Assembly (NCBI GenBank): GCA_014650415.1
Contig: BMUX01000018.1
Span: 62,001-126,000, forward strand
Direction: 5' to 3'
Source: Streptomyces spiroverticillatus
GTDB lineage: Bacteria; Actinomycetota; Actinomycetes; Streptomycetales; Streptomycetaceae
Length of the DNA: 64,000 nt
The notes under the pieces are model-generated. The model had not been told where the DNA came from, searched no databases, and worked only from the letters and a program-made list of their open reading frames with translations. The position numbers were made by a program, and so were the translations under genes. Below are positions 50,287-58,375 of the stretch, piece by piece; position 1 is the first letter of the stretch; every line of letters starts with the position of its first letter.

Positions 50287-51633
50287 CTACGGGCGGAAGT
50301 GTCGCTGAAGACCCTGCCACACGTCGTCGTACGACGACTGAAGGTGATCGGCGTTCGCGGCCTGCCCGGTGGCGGTGACCGGCCAGCGGGTCTCGAACAT
50401 GAACGCCAGGCCGTCGTCGATCTTCTGCGGCTTCAGCTCGGCGGCGCTGGCCTTGTCGAAGGTCTCCCGGTCGGGGCCGTGCGCCGACATCATGTTGTGC
50501 AGCGAGCCGCCGCCGGGCACGAACCCCCCCTTTCCAGCAGCCTTGGCGTCGTAGGCGCCCTCGATGAGGCCCATGTACTCGCTCATGACGTTGCGGTGGA
50601 AGTACGGCGGGCGGAAGGTGTCCTCGCCGACCAGCCAGCGCGGTGCGAACACGACGAAGTCCACGCCCGCGAGGCCGGGGGTGTCGGACGGCGAGGTGAG
50701 CACCGTGAAGATCGACGGGTCCGGGTGGTCGTAGGAGATCGTCCCGATGACGTTGAAACGGTGCAGGTCGTAGACGTACGGGACGTGGTTGCCGTGCCAG
50801 GCGACGACGTCGAGCGGGGAGTGGTCGTAGGTCGCGGACCAGAGGTTGCCGCAGAACTTGTTGACCACCTCGACCGGGCCCTCGGACTCCTCGTACGCGG
50901 CCACGGGCGCCCGGAAGTCGCGGGCGTTGGCGAGGCCGTTGGCGCCGATCGGGCCGAGGTCGGGGAGCTGGAAGGGAGCGCCGTAGTTCTCGCAGACGTA
51001 ACCGCGGGCGGTGGCGTCCAGCAGCTCCACCCGGAAGCGGACGCCGCGCGGGATCAGCGCGACCTCGCCGGGCTCGGCGCGCAGCAGGCCGAACTCGGTG
51101 CGCAGGAGGAGCCCGCCGTGCTCGGGGACGATCAGCAGCTCGCCGTCGGAGTCGCTGAACACCCGGGAGAGCATGGGCGAGTTGGCGTGGTAGAGGTGGA
51201 TGGCCATGCCGGCGCGCTGCGTGGCGTCGCCGTTGCCGCCCAGCGTCCAGAGACCGGCCAGGAAGTCGGTGCCGGGGGCGGGCTCGGGCAGCGGGTTCCA
51301 GCGCAGGCGGTTGGGGTCGGGGACGGTCTCGGTGAAGGGGGCGGAGCGCAGGCTGCCGTTGTCCACGCGTACGAAGGCGGGGTGCGCGGCGGAGGGGCGG
51401 ATGCGGTACAGCCAGGAGCGGCGGTTGTGGGCGCGGGGCTCGGTGAAGGCGCTGCCGCTGAGCTGCTCGGCGTAGAGGCCGAGCGGGGCGCGCTGGGGCG
51501 AGTTCCGGCCATCGGGGAGCGCGCCGGGAACGGCTTCCGAGCTGTGTTCGTTGCCGAAGCCCGAGGAGTACGCGAGGCCCTCCGCGGCCTTGCGCGCCGC
51601 CTCGACGTGTCGGTCCGTGCCGTTGCCGCTCAT
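50287..51633 (-). CDS. hmgA: Homogentisate 1,2-dioxygenase
   Basis: This iron(II) enzyme opens the ring of homogentisate in tyrosine/phenylalanine degradation, forming maleylacetoacetate. The 448-residue length matches the family. It begins AYSSGFGNEHSSEAVPGALP and carries the PYFHRNVMSEYMGLIEG motif with ligands His346 and Glu352, and LHNMMSAHGPD with His385, corresponding to human His335, Glu341 and His371. ADPDPSIF-type and YDHPDPSIF segments lie in the cupin barrel. It starts an operon with the GntR gene and is divergent from a TetR gene. A 9-bp inverted repeat lies in the promoter region. Confidence 0.96.
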   Translation of the reverse strand: MSGNGTDRHVEAARKAAEGLAYSSGFGNEHSSEAVPGALPDGRNSPQRAPLGLYAEQLSGSAFTEPRAHNRRSWLYRIRPSAAHPAFVRVDNGSLRSAPFTETVPDPNRLRWNPLPEPAPGTDFLAGLWTLGGNGDATQRAGMAIHLYHANSPMLSRVFSDSDGELLIVPEHGGLLLRTEFGLLRAEPGEVALIPRGVRFRVELLDATARGYVCENYGAPFQLPDLGPIGANGLANARDFRAPVAAYEESEGPVEVVNKFCGNLWSATYDHSPLDVVAWHGNHVPYVYDLHRFNVIGTISYDHPDPSIFTVLTSPSDTPGLAGVDFVVFAPRWLVGEDTFRPPYFHRNVMSEYMGLIEGAYDAKAAGKGGFVPGGGSLHNMMSAHGPDRETFDKASAAELKPQKIDDGLAFMFETRWPVTATGQAANADHLQSSYDDVWQGLQRHFRP

Positions 51634-51687
51634 CGTCCGCTCCTGGGAAGAGGTAAGGCTCGTTCAGGGGAAGGTGGGACCCGTAAA

Positions 51688-51715
51688 GCAATCCTATGCC
51701 TGACAGTAGGATTGC
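51688..51715. promoter_or_regulatory. Inverted repeat in the hmgA/TetR divergent region
   Basis: GCAATCCTA and TAGGATTGC form a perfect 9-bp inverted repeat with a 10-bp spacer, 55-82 bp upstream of the hmgA ATG. It is AT-richer than its surroundings. A GntR/HutC-type or the divergent TetR regulator could bind here. Confidence 0.65.
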
Positions 51716-51838
51716 GCGCCGGGAACGTCAACGGTGGGCAAAAGGATGGGCTGAAAGGGGTGGGGCGGGGGTGGCGATGGTGCCTGGCGGCCGAGGGCCT
51801 GTCGGCTCCGGTCCCGGACCCGTGCGGGCACGGACGGC

Positions 51839-52486
51839 ATGATGGGAGCCGTGAACCACGGATACGAGCCCGACGTCCCCCCGGCCGCCGCCGCGCTGCG
51901 TCGTGCCCCCGTCCAGCAGCGCAGCGCCGAGCGGCTGACCCGGATACTCGACGCCTGCGCGGCCCTCCTCGACGAGGTCGGGTACGAGGAGCTGAGCACC
52001 CGCGCCGTCGCCGCCCGGGCCGGAGTGCCCATCGGCTCCGTCTACCGCTTCTTCGGCAACAAGCGCGCCATGGCCGACGCGCTCGCCCTGCGCAACCTCG
52101 ACAGCTACACGGAGCGCGTCGCGGCGGGGGCGGCCCGGCTGCCGGACGGGGACTGGCGGGGCGCGATCGACGTGGTCCTGGACGAGTACCTCGCGATGCG
52201 CCGCACCGTGCCCGGCTTCACCCTCGTCGACTTCGGGATGCAGATCCCGGTGGGCAGGCCCGCCGAGGAGACCAACCACCGGGTCGCCGACCGGCTCGCC
52301 CACGTCCTTGCCGCCCAGATCGGCCGCACCCCCGACGCGGACTTGCAACGCACCTTCCTGGTCGCGGTCGAGGCGGCGGACGCGGTCCTCCAACTCGCTT
52401 TCCGCACCGACCCGTTGGGGGACCCGGGTGTGGTGCGGGAGGCGCGGGAGCTGCTGCGGGCGTATTTGGCGCGGGTGCTGGACTGA
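51839..52486 (+). CDS. TetR/AcrR family regulator divergent from hmgA
   Basis: A 215-residue repressor. The HTH region is RLTRILDACAALLDEVGYEELSTRAVAARAGVPIGSVYRFFGNKRAMADAL (residues about 30-80), starting after a Pro/Ala-rich N-terminus of about 25 residues. The C-terminal ligand domain includes YLAMRRTVPGFTLVDFGMQIPVG and AVEAADAVLQLAFRTDPLGDPGVV. The ATG at 51839 could be replaced by 51842 or GTG 51851; Shine-Dalgarno evidence is weak. It is divergent from hmgA across 205 bp. The downstream molybdopterin gene is 97 bp away on the same strand and could be a target. Confidence 0.82.
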   Translation: MMGAVNHGYEPDVPPAAAALRRAPVQQRSAERLTRILDACAALLDEVGYEELSTRAVAARAGVPIGSVYRFFGNKRAMADALALRNLDSYTERVAAGAARLPDGDWRGAIDVVLDEYLAMRRTVPGFTLVDFGMQIPVGRPAEETNHRVADRLAHVLAAQIGRTPDADLQRTFLVAVEAADAVLQLAFRTDPLGDPGVVREARELLRAYLARVLD

Positions 52487-52583
52487 GCGGGCCCCGGAGG
52501 CTGTTCCCGTCGGCCGTTCCCGTTGGCCGTACCGGTCGGTATGCTCGCGGTGCCCGCACGTCGTCGTGCCTCCGGAGGACTCC

Positions 52584-54779
52584 GTGTCCCGCACCGCTCA
52601 GCGCACCGCCCTGCGCATCTGCCCGCTCTGCGAAGCCACTTGCGGCCTGACCCTCACCGTCGACGGCACCCGGGTCACCGGCGCGCGCGGCGACGCGGAC
52701 GACGTCTTCAGCCGGGGATTCATCTGCCCCAAAGGGGCCGCGTTCGGCGAGCTCGACGGCGACCCGGACCGCCTCACCGCGCCCCTGATCCGGACGAACG
52801 GGCAGCTCAGGGAGGCCAGTTGGCGTGAGGCGTTCGATCTGATCGCCGCCCGCATCCGGCCCCTGATCGAGGAGTACGGGCCCCACGCCGTCGGTGTCGT
52901 CCTCGGCAACCCCAACGTGCACACCATGGCCGGTGCCCTCTACCCGCCCGTGCTGCTCGGCGCACTCGGCACCCGTAGCCTCTTCACCGCGTCCACCGTC
53001 GACCAGATGCCCAAGCACGTCTCCAGCGGCCTCCTCTTCGGCGACCCCTTCGCCATACCCGTCCCCGACCTGGACCGCACCGACCACCTCCTCCTCATCG
53101 GCGCCAACCCCCTGGACTCCAACGGGAGTCTGTGCACCGCCCCCGACTTCCCCGGCCGGCTCAAGGCCCTCAAGGCGCGCGGCGGCACGCTCACCGTGAT
53201 CGACCCGCGCCGCACCCGCACCGCCAAACTGGCCGACCGGCACGTGGCGATCCGGCCCGGCGCGGACGCCGCTCTGCTGGCCGCGCTCGCCCACGTACTC
53301 CTGGAGGAGAAGCTCGCCGCACCGGGCCCGCACCTCGCCGACCGCCTCGACGGGCTCGCGGAAGTCGAGGAAGCGGTACGGGAGTTCACGCCGGAGGCCG
53401 TCGCCGGGGTGTGCGACGTGACGCCGCAGGAGATCCGCGAGGTCGCCCGCGAGCTGGCCGCCGCGCCCACCGCTGCGGTGTACGTCCGGGTCGGCGGCTC
53501 CACGGTCGCCTTCGGGACGCTGGCCAACTGGCTCGTCGACGTACTCAACGCACTGACCGGCAACCTGGACCGCCCCGGCGGCGCGCTCTTCCCGCTCTCC
53601 GCGACCTCGGTCGTCTCCTCCTCCCCCTCCCGCAAGGGCTTCGCGCTCGGCCGGTGGCGCAGCCGGGTCGGCGGCCACCCGGAGGCGAAGGGCGAACTCC
53701 CGCTCGCCGCACTCGCCGAGGAGATCGCGACCCCGGGCGAGGGCCGCATCCGCGCCCTGATCACCATCGCCGCCAACCCGGTGCTCTCCGCGCCCGACGG
53801 CGACCGCCTCGACAACGCCCTCGCCGACGACCTCGACCTGATGATCTCCGTCGACCCGTACCTCAACGAGACCTCCCGGCACGCGGACGTGATCCTGCCG
53901 CCCCCGCCGCCGTCCCGCAGCGCCCACTTCGACTTCGCCTTCAACGGCTTCGCGGTCCGCAACCAGGCCCGCTACACGCCCGCCCCCGTCCCCCTGGACG
54001 CGGGCACGATGGACGAGTGCGAGATCCACGCCCGGCTGGTCCTGGCGGTCAGCGGCATGCACGGCGCGGATCCATCGGCCGTCGACGACCTGATCGTCGA
54101 CCGCCTCCTGCGCAAGGCGGGCGCCGGGCCGGAGACGGCCGCAGACCTCACAGGCACCACCGGCCCCGAACGCATCCTGGACCTCATGCTGCGCCTGGGC
54201 CCGTACGACGGGCTCACCCTGGCCGCCCTGCGCGCCGCCCCGCACGGCATCGACCTGGGCCCGCTGCAACCCCGTCTCGACCAGGTCCTGCGCACCCGCA
54301 CCGGCCGCGTCGAACTCCTCCCGGACCCCATCGCCGCCGACCTTCCGCGCCTGCGGGCGGCCCTCGACGTACGACAGCGGGAGGGCGCCCTCCTCCTGGT
54401 GGGCCGCAGGCACCTGCGCTCCAACAACAGCTGGATGCACAACCTCCCCGCCCTGAACGGCGGTTCCAACCGCTGCACCCTCCACATCCACCCCCAGGAC
54501 GCGGAGCGCCTGTCCGTCACGGACGGCTCTCTCGTACGGGTACGGGGCGCGGGCGGCGAGATCTCGGCCGAGGCGGAGGTGACGGAGTCCGTCCGGGCGG
54601 GCGTGGTGAGCCTGCCCCACGGCTGGGGCCACTCCCGCCCCGGCACCCGCCTCTCGGTCGCCTCCGCCCGTCCCGGCGCCAACGTCAACCAACTCCTGGA
54701 CGGCACCCTCCTGGACCCCCTCTCCGGCACAGCCGTCCTGAACGGCTTCGAGGTGACACTCACGCCGACGGGGGTGTAG
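52584..54779 (+). CDS. Molybdopterin-dependent oxidoreductase (formate dehydrogenase/BisC-like catalytic subunit)
   Basis: A 731-residue enzyme with Mo-bis-MGD and one 4Fe-4S cluster. GTG 52584 has GGAGGA about 5 bases upstream. The N-terminal cluster motif is CPLCEATCGLTLTV with a fourth Cys in RGFICPKG. Body motifs are VLGNPNVHTMAG, LLIGANPLDSNG, IDPRRTRTAKLADRHVAIRPGADAALLAALAHVLL and the C-terminal aspartate decarboxylase-like barrel (RRHLRSNNSWMHNLPALNGGSNRCTLHIHPQDAERLSV...LPHGWGHSRPG). No electron-transfer or membrane partner gene and no moa/mob gene is next to it, so the acceptor is unknown. Its last 10 codons are copied downstream as tandem repeats. Confidence 0.9.
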   Translation: MSRTAQRTALRICPLCEATCGLTLTVDGTRVTGARGDADDVFSRGFICPKGAAFGELDGDPDRLTAPLIRTNGQLREASWREAFDLIAARIRPLIEEYGPHAVGVVLGNPNVHTMAGALYPPVLLGALGTRSLFTASTVDQMPKHVSSGLLFGDPFAIPVPDLDRTDHLLLIGANPLDSNGSLCTAPDFPGRLKALKARGGTLTVIDPRRTRTAKLADRHVAIRPGADAALLAALAHVLLEEKLAAPGPHLADRLDGLAEVEEAVREFTPEAVAGVCDVTPQEIREVARELAAAPTAAVYVRVGGSTVAFGTLANWLVDVLNALTGNLDRPGGALFPLSATSVVSSSPSRKGFALGRWRSRVGGHPEAKGELPLAALAEEIATPGEGRIRALITIAANPVLSAPDGDRLDNALADDLDLMISVDPYLNETSRHADVILPPPPPSRSAHFDFAFNGFAVRNQARYTPAPVPLDAGTMDECEIHARLVLAVSGMHGADPSAVDDLIVDRLLRKAGAGPETAADLTGTTGPERILDLMLRLGPYDGLTLAALRAAPHGIDLGPLQPRLDQVLRTRTGRVELLPDPIAADLPRLRAALDVRQREGALLLVGRRHLRSNNSWMHNLPALNGGSNRCTLHIHPQDAERLSVTDGSLVRVRGAGGEISAEAEVTESVRAGVVSLPHGWGHSRPGTRLSVASARPGANVNQLLDGTLLDPLSGTAVLNGFEVTLTPTGV

Positions 54780-54866
54780 GGGTCAGTTCGAGGTGACACT
54801 CGTGCCGGCGGGGGTGCAGGGGTCAGTTCGAGGTGACACTCGTGCCGACGGGGGCGTAGGGGCCAG
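54747..54866. repeat. Three 40-bp tandem repeats spanning the molybdopterin gene stop codon
   Basis: Units at 54747-54786, 54787-54826 and 54827-54866 start TTCGAGGTGACACTC and end GGGGTCAG (GGGGCCAG in the third). Unit 1 includes the last codons and stop of the gene, so units 2 and 3 are duplications of the 3' end. Confidence 0.92.
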
Positions 54867-55290
54867 GTGGCGCGGGCCTCCCGCAGGACGATCCGGGCCT
54901 GCGCCTCCGCCCACACCTCCCCGCTGCGCCCCGCCCGCACCACCTCCCCTTCCACCACCCGCGCCGCAAGGCCCTTGCGCCCCGCCCCCAGGTGGGCCCG
55001 CGCGGCCAGGGCCCCCGCCCCCGGCACGTCCTCATCGCCCAGCACGCGCAGGGTGCCCTCGAAGTCCCCCACGGACAGCGCGAGTTCGGCCGACTCGAGC
55101 CGCACCTCGTGACCCGCCTGCCGGTCCCCCCCCCGCTCCACCGCCGCACCCCCCGCCCGTACGAGAAGCTCCCGCGCTTCCCCCACGGCCCCGCCCCCCG
55201 TCCGCACACCGGAGTCGACGTTCGCGACGACGATGCCCTCGCCCCGGTCGTCGTACGCCGACCACACCTGGTCCGCCTTGACGTCCTCTC
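54850..55290 (-). pseudogene. Degraded coding remnant with S8 subtilase fragment
   Basis: One minus-strand frame shows codon bias from about 55290 down to 54850. Its upstream part reads VKADQVWSAYDDRGEGIVVANVDSGVR, which resembles the segment just before and including the catalytic Asp of an S8 peptidase (normally GIVVANIDTGV). After 30 residues it changes to an Ala/Leu/Gly-rich sequence (GEARELLVRAGGAAVERGGDRQAGHEVRLES...VVRAGRSGEVWAEAQARIVLREARATW), like a TPR-type repeat fragment. Neither part is complete and no start or signal peptide is present. I read it as fused relics rather than a functional gene. Confidence 0.5.
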
Positions 55291-55560
55291 CTTCCCGAGG
55301 GCAGGAGATTTCGGTCCGTACTGCTCCGCAGCACCACCTCGGGTTCCTGTTTCACGGGCCGCTGCCGACCAGTGAGGGTCGGTCCTACATGGCCTCCGCA
55401 GGCCTGACTTCCCGCCCGTCCGGCGGTAGACCGGACGACTCCGTTGTCCGGTAAGGCGATCACAGCCATGGCGCTGCGGGTCTCCGGGCCGCTATGGGCA
55501 GGGTGCCCGCCACTTCCACCCTGAAGGGTGGGGTGCTGGGCAAGAGTTCGGTGGTCGGCC
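55275..55560 (-). mobile_element. IS200/IS605-type (TnpB/OrfB) remnant, internally deleted
   Basis: On the minus strand, residues QACGGHVGPTLTGRQRPVKQEP (near 55340-55400, one stretch split by reading) resemble the very end of actinobacterial TnpB proteins, which end ACGG...PVKQEP. They are followed by a small hairpin (CTCCTGCCCTCGGGAAGGAG, near 55292) and GGACGTCAA, as in IS605 right ends. A second hairpin, CCACCC-TGAA-GGGTGG (about 55519-55534), could be the other end. The RuvC catalytic part is absent. Positions are approximate. Confidence 0.42.
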
Positions 55561-55672
55561 GTCGCTTGGGGCGGTCGGGCTGGCCGTGACCGTAGGAGGC
55601 AGGCGTTACTGGGGAATTACAGAGGCGGCGCGGGTCCGCGGGCCGCGTCCCCGGTCCGCCCCTGGCGCCAAA

Positions 55673-55691
55673 AAACTAACGCCGCTAGTTT
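55673..55691. promoter_or_regulatory. TetR-type operator upstream of the aldehyde dehydrogenase (site 2 of 3)
   Basis: AAACTAACGCCGCTAGTTT is a palindrome with perfect AAACTA/TAGTTT arms. Its core differs from the gcdH site in only two central bases (ACACTGC versus ACGCCGC). It lies about 114 bp before the ATG at 55805, so a longer leader with the 15-bp repeats follows. Confidence 0.7.
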
Positions 55692-55706
55692 GGGGCGTGC
55701 ACGTGT

Positions 55707-55766
55707 GAGGCGCGCACGTACGAGGCGCGCACGTACGAGGCGCGCACGTACGAGGCGCGCACGAGC
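55707..55766. repeat. Four 15-bp direct repeats in the aldehyde dehydrogenase leader
   Basis: Units GAGGCGCGCACGTAC start at 55707, 55722 and 55737; a fourth at 55752 ends AGC. Each unit holds the palindromes GCGCGC and ACGT. The array is between the operator and the Shine-Dalgarno sequence, so it is transcribed as leader unless the promoter is internal. Confidence 0.9.
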
Positions 55767-55804
55767 AGGACCGACCGACGGACCGGACCGGTGGAGGAAC
55801 TTCG

Positions 55805-57205
55805 ATGACGGTGCAGGCGCAGAGCGGCATGTACATCGGCGGCGCATGGCGTCCCGCCCTCGGCGAGGAGACGCTTCCCGTCGTGAACCCCGCCGACGAG
55901 CAGATCGTCGGGCACGTCCCGGCGGGCACCCCCGCCGACGTGGACGCGGCCGTGAGCGCCGCCCGCGAGGCGTTCCCCGGCTGGGCCGCCACCCCGCCCG
56001 CCGAACGGGCCGCGCTGATCGGCGCGGTGCGCGACGGGCTCGCCGCCCGCAAGGACGAGATCGCGGCGACCGTCACGGCCGAACTGGGCGCACCGCCCGC
56101 CCTGGCCGAGGCCGTCCACGCCGGGCTGCCGATCGTGGTCGCGGGCTCGTACGCCGAACTGGCCGCCACGTACGCCTTCGAGGAGAAGGTCGGCAACTCG
56201 ACGGTGTACGCCGAGCCGGTGGGCGTCGTCGGGGCGATCACGCCGTGGAACTATCCGCTGCACCAGATCGTTGCCAAGGTGGCCCCCGCCTTGGCGGCGG
56301 GCTGCACGGTCGTCCTCAAGCCCGCCGAGGACACCCCGCTGACCGCGCAGCTCTTCGCCCAGGTGGTGCACGACGCGGGGCTGCCCGCCGGGGTGTTCAA
56401 CCTGGTCACCGGGCTCGGCCCGGTCGCCGGGCAGGCGCTCGCGGGGCACGAGGGGGTGGACCTCGTGTCGTTCACCGGGTCCACGGCCGTCGGCCGGCAG
56501 ATCGGCGCGGTCGCGGGCGCGGCGGTCAAGCGGGTCGCGCTGGAGCTGGGCGGCAAGTCGGCCAATGTGATCCTGCCGGGCGCCGACCTGGCCAAGGCCG
56601 TCAACGTCGGCGTCGCCAACGTGATGGCCAACTCCGGGCAGACGTGCAGCGCGTGGACGCGCATGCTGGTGCACGCGGACGTGTACGAGGAAGCCGTGTC
56701 GCTGGCTGCGGACGCGGTCGCGAAGTACGCGCCGGGGGAGCGGGTGGGACCGCTGGTCAACGCCAAGCAGCTGGAGCGGGTGCGGGGTTACATCACCAAG
56801 GGCGTCGAGGAGGGCGCGCGGATCGTCGCGGGCGGGGCGGAAGCACCGCTGGAGAAGGGCTACTACGTCTCGCCGACCGTCTTCGCCGACGTCACGCCCG
56901 AGATGACCATCGCCCAGGAGGAGATCTTCGGGCCGGTGATCTCGATCCTGCGGTACGAGGACGAGGACGACGCGCTGAGGATCGCCAACGGGACGGTGTA
57001 CGGGCTCGCGGGGGCGGTGTGGGCGGCGGAACCGGAGACGGCGGCGGCGTTCGCCCGGCGGATGGACACCGGGCAGGTGGACATCAACGGGGGCCGGTTC
57101 AACCCCCTCGCCCCCTTCGGCGGCTACAAGCAGTCGGGGGTGGGACGGGAACTGGGCGCCCACGGCCTCTCGGAGTACCTCCAGACGAAGTCCCTCCAGT
57201 TCTAG
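55805..57205 (+). CDS. NAD(P)+-dependent aldehyde dehydrogenase
   Basis: A 466-residue ALDH-superfamily enzyme converting an aldehyde to an acid. The general base is Glu247 in LELGGKSANVI and the catalytic Cys is Cys281 in NSGQTCSAWTRM. The cofactor-binding ITPWNYPLHQIVAKVAPALAAGCTVVLKP and FTGSTAVGRQI are standard. It resembles betaine-, aminoaldehyde- or long-chain aldehyde dehydrogenases; the substrate cannot be fixed. The ATG has GGAGGAAC upstream. It is followed 87 bp later by a zinc alcohol dehydrogenase gene, so the pair could oxidise an alcohol to an acid in sequence. The operator at 55673 suggests co-control with gcdH and the acyl-CoA dehydrogenase. Confidence 0.92.
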   Translation: MTVQAQSGMYIGGAWRPALGEETLPVVNPADEQIVGHVPAGTPADVDAAVSAAREAFPGWAATPPAERAALIGAVRDGLAARKDEIAATVTAELGAPPALAEAVHAGLPIVVAGSYAELAATYAFEEKVGNSTVYAEPVGVVGAITPWNYPLHQIVAKVAPALAAGCTVVLKPAEDTPLTAQLFAQVVHDAGLPAGVFNLVTGLGPVAGQALAGHEGVDLVSFTGSTAVGRQIGAVAGAAVKRVALELGGKSANVILPGADLAKAVNVGVANVMANSGQTCSAWTRMLVHADVYEEAVSLAADAVAKYAPGERVGPLVNAKQLERVRGYITKGVEEGARIVAGGAEAPLEKGYYVSPTVFADVTPEMTIAQEEIFGPVISILRYEDEDDALRIANGTVYGLAGAVWAAEPETAAAFARRMDTGQVDINGGRFNPLAPFGGYKQSGVGRELGAHGLSEYLQTKSLQF

Positions 57206-57292
57206 GACCGGTTGCGTCGAAGGGGGTGCCGGGCCCGGTCCGGCACCCCCTCACCGGCCCGCCCCGCCCCGTACCCCCGAGGAGTCCCGCCT

Positions 57293-58375
57293 GTGACCCG
57301 CGCCGCCGTCATCCACGCACCGCACACCCCCCTCCGCCTCACCGACATCACCCTCCCCGCCCCCGCACCCCACCAGGTCCGCATCAGGCTCGCCGCCGCC
57401 GGGGTCTGCCACTCCGACCTCTCCCTCACCAACGGCACCATGCGCGTCCCCCTCCCCGCCGTCCTCGGGCACGAGGGGGCCGGCACCGTCACCGAGGTCG
57501 GTGACGCCGTCACCCACCTCGCACCCGGCGACCGCGTCGTCCTCAACTGGGCGCCCTCCTGCGGCTCCTGCCACGCCTGCTCCCTCGGCGAGGTGTGGCT
57601 GTGCGCCGACGCTCTCACCGGCGCCGGTGACGTCTACGCCCGCACGACCGGCGACGGAACCGACCTCCACCCCGGCCTCAACGTCGCCGCCTTCGCGGAG
57701 GAGACCGTCGTCGCCGCGAAGTGCGTCCTGCCCGCCCCGGAAGGGATTCCGCTCACCGACGCCGCCCTCCTCGGCTGCGCCGTCCTCACCGGCTACGGCG
57801 CCGTGCACCACAGCGCCCGCGTGCGCGAGGGGGAGACCGTCGTCGTGTACGGGGTCGGAGGCGTCGGCCTCGCCGCGATCCAGTCCGCCCGGATCGCCGG
57901 AGCCGGGCAGATCGTCGCCGTCGACGTGTCTCCGGAGAAGGAGGAGCTGGCGCGCGCCGCCGGCGCCACCGACTACCTCATCGCATCCGACACCACCGCC
58001 AAGGACGTCCGCCGCCTCACCGGCGGGCACGGTGCCGACGTCGCCGTCGAGTGCGTGGGGCGCGCGGCCACGATTCGTACCGCGTGGGAGTCCACCCGCC
58101 GGGGCGGCCGGACGACCGTGGTCGGCATCGGCGGCAAGGACCAGCAGGTCTCCTTCAACGCCCTGGAGATCTTCCACTGGGGACGCACCCTGTCCGGCTG
58201 TGTGTACGGCAACAGCGACCCGGCCCGCGACCTGCCCGTCCTCGCCGAGCACATCCGGGCGGGCCGCCTCGACCTCGCGTCCATGGTCACCGAGCGCATC
58301 ACCCTCGACGGGATCCCGGCCGCCTTCGACAACATGCTCGCGGGCAAGGGCGGCCGGGCGCTGGTGGTGTTCTAG
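57293..58375 (+). CDS. Zinc-dependent medium-chain alcohol dehydrogenase (class III-like)
   Basis: A 360-residue MDR-family enzyme, NAD(P)+-dependent. GTG 57293 is preceded by GAGGAG. Catalytic zinc ligands are Cys39 and His60-Glu61 (GVCHSD, GHEGAG), with the third further on. Structural zinc ligands are Cys90, Cys93, Cys96 and Cys104 (SCGSCHACSLGEVWLC). The nucleotide-binding motif is VVVYGVGGVGLAAIQSARIAGAG. The size and the SCGSCHxC region resemble the S-(hydroxymethyl)mycothiol/formaldehyde dehydrogenase and aryl alcohol dehydrogenase subfamily. It probably works with the preceding aldehyde dehydrogenase. Its stop shares CTAG with the convergent EamA gene. Confidence 0.92.
   Translation: MTRAAVIHAPHTPLRLTDITLPAPAPHQVRIRLAAAGVCHSDLSLTNGTMRVPLPAVLGHEGAGTVTEVGDAVTHLAPGDRVVLNWAPSCGSCHACSLGEVWLCADALTGAGDVYARTTGDGTDLHPGLNVAAFAEETVVAAKCVLPAPEGIPLTDAALLGCAVLTGYGAVHHSARVREGETVVVYGVGGVGLAAIQSARIAGAGQIVAVDVSPEKEELARAAGATDYLIASDTTAKDVRRLTGGHGADVAVECVGRAATIRTAWESTRRGGRTTVVGIGGKDQQVSFNALEIFHWGRTLSGCVYGNSDPARDLPVLAEHIRAGRLDLASMVTERITLDGIPAAFDNMLAGKGGRALVVF

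Noticed and set aside
55707..55766. Four regular repeats considered as a CRISPR array
   Set aside because: Units are directly adjacent at 15 bp with no spacers, and no cas gene is present in the window.
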